Source of the DNA: Corydoras sp. C115 | Lineage: Eukaryota; Chordata; Actinopteri; Siluriformes; Callichthyidae | DNA: 64,000 nt | Direction: 5' to 3' | Assembly: GCA_019802505.1 (NCBI GenBank) | Contig: JAFMOC010000316.1 | Location: 286,001-350,000 of the forward strand | Shown: positions 1 to 11,077 of the stretch, one piece after another | How the letters are laid out: each line of letters starts with the position of its first letter | Numbering within the stretch: the stretch's first letter is position 1 | Position numbers and translations under genes: made by a program | Notes under the pieces: generated by a model | The model's input: only the letters and a program-made list of their open reading frames with translations | Told to the model about the DNA's origin: nothing | Databases searched by the model: none

Positions 1-75
1 TCTGAATGTTTCATCGGTTCAAAACGTCTATAAATTCGCCAGGAACAGCAGCAGGGCTCATATATATATATATAT

Positions 76-394
76 AGTGGTTTAGCATGTTCTCCTCTCA
101 GCGCTAGGGGTTCCCAGTTTGAATCCCCATCTGGGTGGAGTTTCCACGTCCTCCCCGTGTCCGTGTGGGTTTCCTCCGGGTTCTCCGGTTTCCTCCCACA
201 GTCCAAAAACATGGATCAAGGTCAACTGAGTTCTCCAAATTGCCCCATATAGAGTGTGTGTGTGCCCAGCGATGGATTGGTGCCCTGTCCTGGGTGTATC
301 TGCCCAGCGCCCAAAACGTTCTCCCCTGGAAGGGCATGGGGAACCCCACCGCGACCCTAATAGAGGATAAAGCGGGAGATAATGAATGAATGAA

Positions 395-397
<3 letters not shown>
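76..397 (+). repeat. SINE-A copy
   Basis: tRNA-derived SINE lacking its first bases: starts in the A box, B box altered to CAGTTTGAATCC, tail of AATG repeats. It is bordered by (TA)n at 61-75 and 399-461. Confidence 0.9.
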
Positions 398-398
<1 letters not shown>

Positions 399-465
<67 letters not shown>

Positions 466-478
466 TTATTTATTTATA
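399..478 (+). repeat. (TA)n then (TATT)n microsatellite
   Basis: About 31 TA units followed by four to five TTTA units; it grows directly out of the AATG tail of the SINE before it. Confidence 0.95.
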
Positions 479-802
479 TTGTCTGCACAACATCCAAAAC
501 AAATTTCCAAGTAAAGAAAGTGAGAACTGCCAGAACTCTGACTCAGATGTTGAGCTGGGACTTTTAAATCTGTAATACTTTGTGTTTCGGCACCTGGTTG
601 AAAGTCCAGTGTCCTCCTGATGGGCCCTTACGTCTCCACAGTGCTTCTCCTATTACCTCCATTAGACCAAGAACCCTCCATTAGGGTTCACAATGATGGA
701 GCTTATCTTCAGGTGAAGTCCACAGGCCGTGTGAACCAGATTAGAGAAGTGTAGCAGAGTAAAATGAGACGTTTCTCCTTTTTAGGATGCTCTGTTCTCT
801 GA

Positions 803-1053
803 GGGCGTGGTAGCTCAGTGGTTAAGGGGTTTAGGTGTTCCCTCCCACAGTCCAAAAACATGGATCAAGTCAATTGAGTTCTCCAAATTGCCCCATATAG
901 AGTGTGTCTGTGTGTGTGAGTGTGTGTCCAGTGATAGATTGGCGTCCTGTCCTGGGTCTATCTCCCCTGGATGGGCATGGGGAACCCCCCCCCCCCCATC
1001 CCTACGACCCTAATATAGGATATAGCATAAGATAATGAATGAATGAATGAATG
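803..1053 (+). repeat. Chimera of SINE-B head and SINE-A body
   Basis: Bases 803-834 are the SINE-B tRNA head (GTGGTAGCTCAGTGGTTA); from 840 the sequence is SINE-A central region and tail. The two parts join inside one insertion. Confidence 0.75.
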
Positions 1054-1301
1054 GTTGTTAATTAGTTCATTTGTTCATTAATTTTTTTCCAATAGGCTAC
1101 AGAACAGACAATATAATGGTATATATAATATTATAATATTACTGAGGGGCAACTGGGTATCATGTGATATTTGGAGTTGACTTTTGTTGTTAAGTGAGGG
1201 ATGTTTTAGATGATACAGTATTTCTTTCATTGTGCTTTTCATTCATTCATTACAGGAAATGTTAACTTAAGCATTTTGAATTAAATTACTATATATAATA
1301 C

Positions 1302-1652
1302 TCATTCATTCATTCATTATCTCCCGCTTTATCCTCTATTAGGGTCGCGGGGGGGTTCCCCATACCCATCCAGGGGAGAACGTTTCGGGTGCTGGGCAGA
1401 TACACCCAGGACAGGGGGGCAATCTATCAGTGGGCACACACTCACTCACACAGGCACACTCTAAATGGGGCAATTTTTGAGAATTCAATTGACTTGATCC
1501 ATGTTTTTGGACTGTGGGAGGAAACCGGAGAAGGCGGAGGAAACCCACGTGGACACAGGGAGGACATGGAAACTCCACCCAGATTGGGATTCGAACCGGG
1601 AATCCTCAGCGCTGAGAGGCGAACATGCTAAACCACTAAGCCACCGTGCCGC
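1302..1652 (-). repeat. Full-length SINE-A copy with target duplication
   Basis: Complete from tRNA head (GCGGCACGGTGGCTTAGTGG on the minus strand) to AATG tail. TATATAATACT flanks both ends. Confidence 0.9.
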
Positions 1653-2592
1653 TTCTATATAATACTATACTATAGAATAATTTTATTGAAAACACCCCCC
1701 CTCCCCAAGGTGTCCTGGTTTTCCCAAATGAAAAGTTGGTCACCCTTCCTATGGTGCCTGGAGATTTTGCATCATCAAGGTTTTATTATATAGCACCCCC
1801 GTCCGTCCGTCCGTCCGTCCGTCCGTCCGTCCCATGTTGTGACTTACGGCAGCCTTACTCACGATCACTCCTCTACAATAAGCCTCTTTAACGATGCAGG
1901 ACAATAAATTCAACATAAACCCAATGCTTCAGCGGCTCAAATGTTTCATAAAAGGACCGATTTGGGCCAGAACGTGCCAAAGACTAAATAACTCAGGGTT
2001 CGTGCTGGACAGGGGGACGGAAAACAATAATGGAGCCTGGAAAAGCACGGAGACGAGATGAATTGTTTATGACAGAAGAAGAAGAAAATTAGGAACGCCG
2101 GGAGAAAAGGGTTACGAGACTTCATGAGTCACGAGGGAGCTCGGGAGAACGTTCTGATTTCACCGTTCTGCACGAGGTTCACGGCGAAGGTTAATTTCTC
2201 TTTCATCGGAGACGATGGCTCGGGGTTCTCGGCGTCTCGTTCGGTTATTCCGGATCCATCAGATTAAATCCACTCCGTTCGGCGTTGGCGGTCCCCGTCC
2301 GTGGCTTCGGCGTGTTCCTCTGGACTTTTTATTGTGTCTGTTCTGTAGCGTACGTTTTAAAAGCGACTCCTCTGGCTGACCTGCCTCATAAACACAAACC
2401 TCAGCTTTTATAATTCTGGAAGCTGTTCCAGAGCGATGTCGTCATGCTGTTCCGGCATCCTCACTCCGCCCGGTGTGACCGCTGCACGTCCCAAGCTGCT
2501 TTACAGTTTGCCTTGAGGCCGTCATCCTCCACAATTAATTTATCCTCGTTATAATTTATTAACTTAACGTCACTAGGCTTTTTCCCACGGGG
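1653..2592. other. Unique intergenic sequence, no gene seen
   Basis: Contains a (GTCC)n microsatellite at about 1799-1831 and a GC-richer stretch at 2090-2500. A 58-codon frame from 2216 (MARGSRRLVRLF) matches no family I know and is not called. Confidence 0.6.
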
Positions 2593-2893
2593 GCTTCAAA
2601 TCCCCATCTGGGTGGAGTTTCCATGTCCTCCCCTTGTCCGCGTGGGTTTCCTCCGGGTTCTCCGGTTTCCTCCCACAGTCCAAAAACATGGATCAAGGTC
2701 AATTGAGTTCTCCAAATTGCCCCATATAGAGTGTGTGTGTGTAAGTGAGTGTGTGCCCAGTGATAGATTGCCCCCCTGTCCTGGGTGTATCTGCCCAGCG
2801 CCCGAGACGTTCTCCCCTGGATGGGCATGGGGAACCCCCCCCCCGCGACCCTAATAGAGGATAAAGTGGAAGATAATGGATGGATGGATGGAT
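2593..2893 (+). repeat. SINE-A copy, 5' truncated
   Basis: Begins in the B box region and ends in ATGG repeats; the A box is missing. Confidence 0.9.
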
Positions 2894-2905
2894 AGTCTTT
2901 TTCCA

Positions 2906-3234
2906 GGCGGCATGGTGGCTTAGTGGTTTAGCATGTTCTCCTCTCAGCGCTGGGGACTCCCGGTTCAAATCCCCATCTGGGTGGAGTTTCCATGTTCTCC
3001 CCGTGTCCACGTGGGTTTCCTCTGGGTTCTCCGGTTTCCTCCCACAGTCCAAAAACATGGATCAAGTCAATTGAATTCTACAAATTGCCCCATATAGAGT
3101 GTGTATGTGTGAGTGAGTGTGTGTCCGGTGATGGATTGGCACCCTGTCCTGGGTGTATCTGCCCAGCGGCCGAAACGTTCTCCCCTGGATGGGCATGGGG
3201 AACCCCCCCGCGATCCTACTAGAGGATAAAGTGG
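2906..3234 (+). repeat. SINE-A copy, near full length
   Basis: Head GGCGGCATGGTGGCTTAGTGG and B box GGTTCAAATCC are intact; the tail stops at GGATAAAGTGG and runs straight into a SINE-B head on the other strand. Confidence 0.9.
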
Positions 3235-3299
3235 AACCCACAACCTTCAGATTGATAGCCCAACGCCCTAACCACTGAGCTACCACGCCCACGCCCATA
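3235..3299 (-). repeat. SINE-B head fragment
   Basis: Minus strand reads GTGGTAGCTCAGTGGTTAGG through the B box GGTTC; only the tRNA-like part is present. Confidence 0.8.
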
Positions 3300-3502
3300 T
3301 AGATGCTGTATTGAGCTGTTTTTCCAAAAGTTTAGGTTGTGACTCCAGACCAGAGGCCAGAATCAAGGTGCAGTTCATCCCCTGTATGCCCCCCCCCCCC
3401 CAAAGCAGGACATCACAACTGAAGAATCTATCAAAACAGCCAATCACATCTGAGAATCAGGTAAATTCGGGTCAGGTTAAACACCATTTGCAACTTTAAC
3501 TC

Positions 3503-3766
3503 TCTCCCCGTGTCTGCGTGGGTTTCCTCCGGGTTCTCCGGTTTCCTCCCACAGTCCAAAAACATGGATCAAGTCAATTGAGTTCTCCAAATTGCCCCAT
3601 ATAGAGTGTGTCTGTGTGAGTGAGTGTGTGTCCAGTGATAGATTGGCACCCTGTCCTGGGTGTATCTGCCCAGCGCCCGAGACGTTCTCCCCTGGATGGG
3701 CATGGGGAACACCGCCCCCCGCGACCCTAATAGAGGATAAAGCGGGAGATAATGAATGAATGAATG
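3503..3766 (+). repeat. SINE-A copy, 5' truncated
   Basis: Starts in the central domain (CTCCCCGTGTCTGCGTGGG) and ends in AATG repeats. Confidence 0.9.
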
Positions 3767-4879
3767 TCCTGATTGGAGCTACTGTACACGAATACAAGTT
3801 TCACTCAAACCTGCATGTCGAGAAAAAAAATACTAAATGAAGCTCGAAACGCTCCTGATTACGGCCTGCGCTCAGACGCATTGGTTACAGAGGTGATTAC
3901 AGATGTTTTTAAAAGCCCTCCGCCGCGAGCGTGCAGTCTCTACGGAGATGGAGCGACCCGACTACATCATAATGAAAGATCTGCTTTGTCGGGGCGACAA
4001 GTCTGCAAACAGGCCTTTACTTTTCAGAGTCTCTTTTCTCCTCACTGAGTGATTTATGATCTGGCAGCGTCGGCGTCGTTTAACAGAGCGCAGGCCTGCA
4101 GGTTAATTGTTGGACTGTAGGCTTTGGCTCTTCCAGTCGAGAAGCATTTTACAGAGCAATTTAGTTTGACTTATTTGCACAGATTCGTTTTTTTTTTTTT
4201 TTTTTTTTTTCTCTCCCAGTGCTTCGTCAAACCTCGCTGAGAGAGACGTCGGGAGACGATCCGGCCCAACGTAGTGAAGAAAAAGATTCCGATCCGTTTC
4301 CAACCGAACGCTCAGCCTAATGCGGTTGGACAGGGTTTTTATAGGTTTATAGTTTACTGACTGGCACTTCATTTCGCCCTCAGAAGTCCCAAATGCCCCC
4401 GAGCTCTGCCAGCGGTGCAATTAAAAATGAGTATGAAACACTTTCGTTCAAGCCTCATAAATAACTTAGCTCTGTGTTGGTTCCTAAAATGCTTCTTTGG
4501 AGAAAATGGGCAGCATCGCAAACCTGTAGTGTCTCCAACTACTTTATATTTAAAAAAAAAAAAAAAAAAAAAAGGTCAGAGGAGTTCAGCTGCTTCTCCT
4601 CGAACCGTGGGTCGTGTGTTTAATGAATAAATCATTCAGATGGTTTGTTTGGATTCAGTACAGCATCAGGTTGACATGGAAACATCAACTGGGGTTCAAA
4701 CCCCAAAAAAAGGCTTTTGTAAAATCGTTAATGTTAAAAGAAACGGGATTTAAACCTCTGTGGCTTCAGGAAGTTTTAAATTAAGGTGATTCCGTTCTTT
4801 GGGCTTCACTCTGTGAGAGAACTCTGGCGCCCTCTGCTGTAATAATCCAGAAGTGCGTTGTTTCCTGCTACAGTTTTAA
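3767..4879. other. Unique intergenic sequence, no gene seen
   Basis: Unique sequence with poly-T at ~4188-4210 and poly-A at ~4551-4573. A CTCF-like motif (13/14, minus strand) lies at 4827-4840. No exon could be supported. Confidence 0.5.
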
Positions 4880-5200
4880 TATTCATTCATTCATTCATTA
4901 TCTTGCGCTTTGTCCTATATTAGGGTCGCGGGGGGGGGGGGTTCCCCATGTTCATCCAGGGGAGAACGTTTCAGGCACCGGGCAGACACACCCAGGACAG
5001 GACGCCAATCCATCGCTGGACACACACCAATTTGGAGAACACAATTGACTTGATCCATGTTTTTTGGACTGTGGGAGGAAACCGGAGAACCCGGAGGAAA
5101 CCCATGCGGACACGGGGAGAACATGGAAACTCCACCCAGATGGGGATTCGAACCGGGAATCCCCAGCGCTGAGAAGAGAACATGCCAACCACAAAGCCCC
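4880..5200 (-). repeat. SINE-A copy with internal deletion
   Basis: The CACACTCACTC...ATATGGGGC segment is shortened and the head end is mutated (CAAAGCCCC in place of TAAGCCACC). Confidence 0.85.
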
Positions 5201-5519
5201 TCAGTTTTAATATCTCGTTCATTTAGGATGTTTTAATCCATAATCTGTGTAATCTAATCTCAGAGGTGCAGTTGATATGTTGGCTGTTTGCCTCATAAAA
5301 ACCCGTCAAACATCTATAATCCACTTTTAAAGGAATGTTCTTGTCCTGTTTCCTGTTTGTCCATTTGAGGGTTTTATGACTGAAGGTCTCATCAGTGTTT
5401 GTGTTACATAAACCCATTGGTTCCTTATTCTGATTTTCTTGTTCTAGTTAAATCCAGTTTGTCCTCTTCACTAAGGGCAGTGGTCACACCTTCGTATTCC
5501 AGTTTCACTTTCTTGGAAT

Positions 5520-5680
5520 GCAATGTGTGTGTGTGAGAGCGAGAGAGCGAGCGAGAGAGAGAGAGAGAGAAACGTAAGTCAGCTGATGACCTAAATGTTC
5601 TAAATGACCCATCAATCCATGTTTTTCTCTCTAATGGCAGATCAGATCAGATCAGATCAGATTAGATTAGATTAGATTGT
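5520..5680 (+). repeat. (GA)n and GATCA/GATTA pentamer array
   Basis: GA-rich run at ~5535-5570, then about eight 5-base units AGATC changing to AGATT at 5639-5678. Confidence 0.85.
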
Positions 5681-5690
5681 GAATTATGGG

Positions 5691-5725
5691 TTCATCCATC
5701 CATTATCTTCCGCTTTATCCTCTAC
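5691..5725 (-). repeat. SINE-A tail fragment
   Basis: Only the last ~35 bases of the SINE; replaced by (TA)n at 5725-5748, after which another copy begins. Confidence 0.8.
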
Positions 5726-5749
5726 ATATATATATATATATATATATAT

Positions 5750-6102
5750 TCATTCATTCATTCATTATCTTCTGCTTTATCCTCTATTAGGGTCGCGGTG
5801 GGGTTCCTCATGCCCATCCAGGGGAGAACGTTTCGGGCGCTGGGCAGATACACCCAGGACAGGGCGCCGATCCATCGCTGGACACACACTCACTCACACA
5901 GACACACTCTATATGGGGCAATTTTGAAAATTCAATTGTCTTGATCCATGTTTTTGGACTGTGGGAGGAAACCGGAGAACCTGGAGGAAACCCACGCAGA
6001 CACGGGGAGAACATGGAAACTCCACCCAGATGGGGATTTGAACCGGGACTCCCTAGTGCTGAGAGGAGAACATGCTAAACCACTAAACCACTGTGCCGCC
6101 CC
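5750..6102 (-). repeat. Full-length SINE-A copy between (TA)n tracts
   Basis: Complete head to tail. (TA)n of 24 bases precedes the tail and (TA)n of ~32 bases (6110-6142) follows the head. Confidence 0.9.
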
Positions 6103-6106
6103 TCTA

Positions 6107-6144
<38 letters not shown>

Positions 6145-6170
6145 TTTTTTATACAGTATTAAATATAATG

Positions 6171-6523
6171 ACGGTGGCTTAGTGGTTTAGCATGTTCTCC
6201 TCTCAGCACTAGGGATTCCCGGTTCGAATCCCCATCTGGGTGGAGTTTCCATATTCTCCCCGTGTCCGCGTGGGTTTCCTCCGGGTTCTCCGGTTTCCTC
6301 CCACAGTCCAAAAAACATGGATCAAGTCGATTGAGTTCTCCAAATTGCCCCCATATAGAGTGTGTCTGTGTGAGTGAGTGTGTGCCCATTGATAGATTGC
6401 CCCCCTGTCCTGGGTGTATCTGCCCAGCGCCCGAAACGTTCTCCCCTGGATGGACATGGGGAACCCCCCCCCCCATCCCGGTGACCCTAATAGAGGATAA
6501 AGCGTAAGATAATGGATGGATTA
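6171..6523 (+). repeat. Full-length SINE-A copy
   Basis: A box TGGCTTAGTGG and B box GGTTCGAATCC intact; tail ATGGATGGATTA. Confidence 0.9.
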
Positions 6524-6735
6524 TGATAAATGTCTTCACTTGAGCTCTTTCTGTTTGAAGGAGACCTGTTTTTGGTTGATTCTACATTACTGTAATTCAA
6601 CGTGGACATTAAGACGTCAAACTAAATTCAGACTGAAAACCTAAAACAACGATGTTGACACCGTATTTTTGAAAAGCACCTTCACATTTTTGTAATCTGT
6701 TTCTACATGATGTTGAAATTTGAGCCACAGAGCTG

Positions 6736-6784
<49 letters not shown>

Positions 6785-7883
6785 GTCAGTGTGTGTGTGA
6801 CGTGGCGTTCACGCTCTCTTGGCGTTAAAGTGCTTCTTCTTTCCAGTTTATTTAAGGCAGAGTCATCCTGACGTGACTTTCGTAACAATAACCAGTCTGA
6901 TAACACAATGCCATCGTCTACGTAAAAATAACTCGGCCTTTTGGTTGTTGTGCGTTGTTTAGTCGTTACAGGCATGAAGACGAGGATTTGTGTGGTCCTG
7001 CTGCTGCCATGGAGACAGGGCATGGCTGTAATGCCTTCGAGACCTGTTCGGCAGGTGCACCCTCTCACGGGGGAACAATGCGGTCGCGAATGTAAAAAAA
7101 CAAAAAAACAAAAAAAAACACGCTCGTCCTGTAGAACATGTCTGCATTCAGAAGTGCATTCACATGAGGCTCGCTACAGAAATAATGTTGCTTCTTTGAA
7201 CTCGCCGTCTGCGTCTGTCACGTGAACCTGTGAGTCCAGGTACATGAAGAGGCGTGGCCAGCCGGCGCACGCTCAGGTAACCTGCTCCTGGATGAGGCAG
7301 GTGACACAGAAGCCTCCGTCTTGTCTCCAGTGCTCATCTTGAAGGTAAGAGCTCATTCGTCCTCCATTAAAATACAAATCCAGATCAGGTAATTCACCTT
7401 TAATTCTATTATAATAGATTCACTTACAGCTTTCTGAGCGTGGACCGTGTGTCAGGACGAGCACCTGCATTAAGATTTAATGGTTTTTTAGGAATTCTAT
7501 AATTAAAAGACGGGTTCGGAAGCCCGACTGAATCCATACCGGTGGATGTTTGTTGGTATGTAACTATCTGCGTCACTGGACCAGAAAAACAGGTTTATTG
7601 CGGCGTCACTGGACGAACAATACATAAATAACCACGGCGTTTGCGTGATAGAGGGCAGGACCTTTTTACATTTCCATATATTCAAAGCAGTTTGAGTTCT
7701 CACCACCATCACCGCCGCGAGTGTCCAAGAATGTAAGTGCTTTTGTCTTATTAATATTTAGTTCTTATTTTAAACATCATTTAATTCATCCAAGATCTTC
7801 ATAAATATTATATTATGTTTTTATATCTATAATACATTAGTGTTTTTATATAAAGTATTTATAGATTCAGCTCAAATCCATCC
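6524..7883. other. Unique sequence upstream of the mucin gene
   Basis: Contains (CA)n at 6739-6781. Two donor-like sites, TTGAAG|GTAAGA near 7344 and AGAAT|GTAAGTG near 7731, could end an untranslated 5' exon of the mucin gene, which must exist because its start codon follows a splice acceptor. Neither can be proven from sequence. Confidence 0.3.
6739..6781 (+). repeat. (CA)n microsatellite
   Basis: About 21 uninterrupted CA units. Confidence 0.95.
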
Positions 7884-7898
7884 ATCCATTATCTTCAG

Positions 7899-8084
7899 GG
7901 GTGGGTTAGCTCAGTGGGGTGGGTTAGCTCAGTGGTCAGGGTGTTGGGTTATCAATCTGAAGGTTGTGGGTTCAAATCCCAGGTCCACTGCAGTTACCAG
8001 TGTGGGTCCTTGAGCAAGACCCTTAACCCTCATTGCTCCAGGGGATGTTGTGATGAACCCTGTGCTCACCTTGTAAGTCGCTTT
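7899..8084 (+). repeat. SINE-B copy with duplicated head
   Basis: The first ~20 bases (GGGGTGGGTTAGCTCAGTGG) occur twice in tandem, then B box GGTTCAAATCC and body follow; it breaks off inside the TTGTAAGTCGCTTTGG tail. Confidence 0.85.
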
Positions 8085-8102
8085 GGAATTTTTCTCAAAT
8101 TT

Positions 8103-8413
8103 TCTCAATTTATCTTCCGCTGGGGGGGGTTCCCCATGTCCATCCAGGGGAGAACGTTTCGGGCGCTGGGCAGATACACCCAGGACAGGATGCCAATCTA
8201 TCACTGGACACACACTCACTCACACACTCTATATGGGGCAATTTGGAGAATTCAATTGACGTGATCCATGTTTTTGGACTGTGGGATGGAAACCGGACAA
8301 CCCGGAGGAAACCCACGCAGACACGGGGACGACATGCAAACTCCACCCAGATGGGGATTCGAACCGGGAATCCCTAGTGCTGAGAGGAGAACATGCTAAA
8401 CCATTAAACCACC
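8103..8413 (-). repeat. SINE-A copy lacking its tail
   Basis: Joined within ~20 bases to the SINE-B copy before it; head end is intact (TTAGTGGTTTAATGG reading minus). Confidence 0.85.
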
Positions 8414-9217
8414 TCAGCTCGAATCAAATTAATTATTGGAATGGAACATATTTTGTATGATTGAAGCTTTTAAAGCTTTTAAATTTCATTCTGTCTAAAC
8501 TTGAGATTACGTCCTGGGTGTGTCCGAGACAACCAAACGAATAAGTTAGTATTATAAAGGCTTTAATTATGGGCTTAATTGATGTGAGTCATTAAGTCAT
8601 TCAGTGGAGCAGCTTCTGAAAATCAGTCAGTTGCCCAACATAAGATAAATATTCCAGAAGTATGTGGACACCCTGTTTTGTAGAGATGGAGCAAGTTTCA
8701 GAGGATGTTAATGTAAAGGCAGCTTTATGAGTTTACAGTGAGATTACAGTGAGATTACAGTGAGATTATCGACGGTGAGGTCAGAATGCAGTTTAAGGGA
8801 AAGTCTTCTCTGATCCATCATGGCTGTCTTTGTGAGGCTTCTGATGGAGTGAGTTGAGTTTAATGATGGAGTCTGATGGGTTTGCTATGGGGAATCTTTG
8901 GTGGCCCCGAAACAACCTTGACCTTAACCCTGATAAACAGCTTTGGGATCATTTGGGCAATAGATTTAAATTCCAAAGTACTCTTTTGGTTAAATGGACA
9001 CAATTTTAAACTGTGTATGCAGTGCTGAGTGAAGACAAATTTCAATTTAAATGATTTTGAATACAAAAGAAGGTGCTTTATTTCACATTATAAATACATA
9101 AATACATCTCCTCATATTTATAAAGATGCTGTAAAGTTTAAGTTATCAGTCAATGAACCTCATGATGAAGTTTTATGAGAACAATGTACATAATACTGTA
9201 TAAAACTATATATATAT
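8414..9217. other. Unique intergenic sequence, no gene seen
   Basis: AT-rich unique sequence. The short run TTACAGTGAGA is repeated three times at ~8735-8766. Confidence 0.5.
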
Positions 9218-9512
9218 TCCCAGTTTGAATCCCAATCTGGGTGGAGTGTCCATGTTCTCCTCGTGTCCACATGTGTTTCCTCCGGGTTCTCCGGTTTTCT
9301 CCCACAGTCCAAAAACATGGATCAAGGTCAATTGAGTTCTCCAAATTGCCCCATATAGAGTGTGTCTGTGTGAGTAAGTGTGTGTCCAGTGATAGATCGG
9401 TGCCCTGTCCTGGGTGTATCTGCCCAGCGCCCGAAACGTTCTCCCCTGGATGGGCATGGGGAACCCCCCGTGACCCTGATATAGGATAAAGCAGAAGATA
9501 ATGGATGGATAA
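9218..9512 (+). repeat. SINE-A copy, 5' truncated
   Basis: Starts at the B box (CCAGTTTGAATCC) and ends in ATGG repeats. Confidence 0.9.
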
Positions 9513-10392
9513 ATATAATGCACATTTAATTGAGACATTTAATAGAGTTTTTTAAAAAAATCTTGAGTTGGAAAAGGTGTGTACTTTGATTCATTAAAAT
9601 CTTTTAAAATGTTTATTTCATCCTCGTGCATTAGAAGTGATATAGCAACCAACAATGATGAGAAATTAGTGGCTCAGTTCTTACGAGTTCCTTTTCTTAG
9701 TTCCTACTCATCTTCTGACCTTTGAAAGGTTCCGCCCCTGTTCCTCAGGACTATTTAAAGTTATTTTTAAAACTGATTGCAGGGCTGGCATGTCATTTTC
9801 CTTTGAAGTCTCAGGCCGTTGTACTCTGTGATAATTTAATAAGGGTGTGACAGCGAATCCTTATTATCGACCTTTTCATTTTTTTTTTTTTACAAAGGTG
9901 GAATTGAACGCGCTCTCGCTTCACAATCGCATTCTGACGTTCTCGACGTCAAACACGAGACGTTCCCGTTCTGTAAATCTTTCTGGATAATGACGGAAGA
10001 TCACGCCGACATCGAGAGAACGTTACAATATAGAACTCTGAGAAGTGTTCATCCAACTATTGATGTCTCAGAGTCTCAGACAGACGAGACGTAGTCGTGT
10101 TTGTATTGGATGAAATGAGGATGAACCGTAAGACGTGTAATGACGCAATAGAACCTTACGGGATGCGTTTAAAGATCTAACAATGTCATGGCTGGGATAT
10201 GGACGAAGGCTTTAGTACAACATAAAAGCTGTAAGGAGTTTACATCAGTTGCACAACGTACAGAACATACAGAACGTTTTAGTCCCCAGACACCCAGACA
10301 CATTTCCACACTGGTAATGTGGGACTTAACTGGTGAGAACATGCAAACTCCACACTGAGTGGACCGTGCCAGTCTCGAGGAATCAAACCAAG
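9513..10392. other. Unique intergenic sequence, no gene seen
   Basis: AT-rich unique sequence; no exon, RNA gene or repeat family could be supported. Confidence 0.5.
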
Positions 10393-10672
10393 GAGTTTCC
10401 ATGTCCTTCCCGTGTCTGCGTGTGTTTCCTCCGGGTTCTCCGGTTTTCTCCCACAGTCCAAAAACATGGATCAAGGTCAATTGAGTTCTCCAAAATTGCC
10501 CCATATAGAGTGTGTCTGTGTCAGTGAGTGAGTGTGTACACCCAGTAATAGATTGGCGTCCTGTCCTGGGTGTATCTGCCCAGCGCCCGAAACGTTCTCC
10601 CCTGTATGGGCATGGGGAACCCCCCCGCGACCCTAATAGAGGATAAGATGGATGGGTGATAATGGATGGGTG
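10393..10672 (+). repeat. SINE-A copy, 5' truncated
   Basis: Begins at GGAGTTTCCATG in the central domain; tail ends GATGGGTGATAATGGATGGG. Confidence 0.85.
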
Positions 10673-11077
10673 TATTTTCGAACCTTCTTGTTTTGAAGTT
10701 TCGGTGATGTTCAGTGGTTAAGTCAGATTGAAAGGCACCGAAGTTCAAACGTTAATAGAACTGCATTTCCAGTTTCTGTAAAATTAGTTTCTAAATGATT
10801 CGTTTTGTAAAAAAAATAAATAAATAAAAAAAAACTAAGATTGATGCATCCCGGCTTTTTACTTGTTTTTTTACATTTTACAAAGTTTTACCCAACAATG
10901 TAAATCACTATGTAAATCACTATGTAAATCGCTCTCCGCTGCTTATAATATTCCACTTTAAAGTTCTAATATTCTGTCTGGAGTTCATGGTCATGACTTT
11001 AAACATGTGAGTGAATAAAGGTCTTGAGCTCTAATCTTTGACCTCGTGTATTTTTTATGATTTTTAGGCGAGCCATC

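Noticed and set aside
390..575. Frame of repeating Tyr-Ile (also at 19677 and 5679)
   Set aside because: Produced by (TA)n microsatellites.
1690..1750. Segment GTGTCCTGGTTTTCCCAAAT shared with 35908-35944
   Set aside because: A short shared fragment of some dispersed repeat; too short to define an element or its ends.
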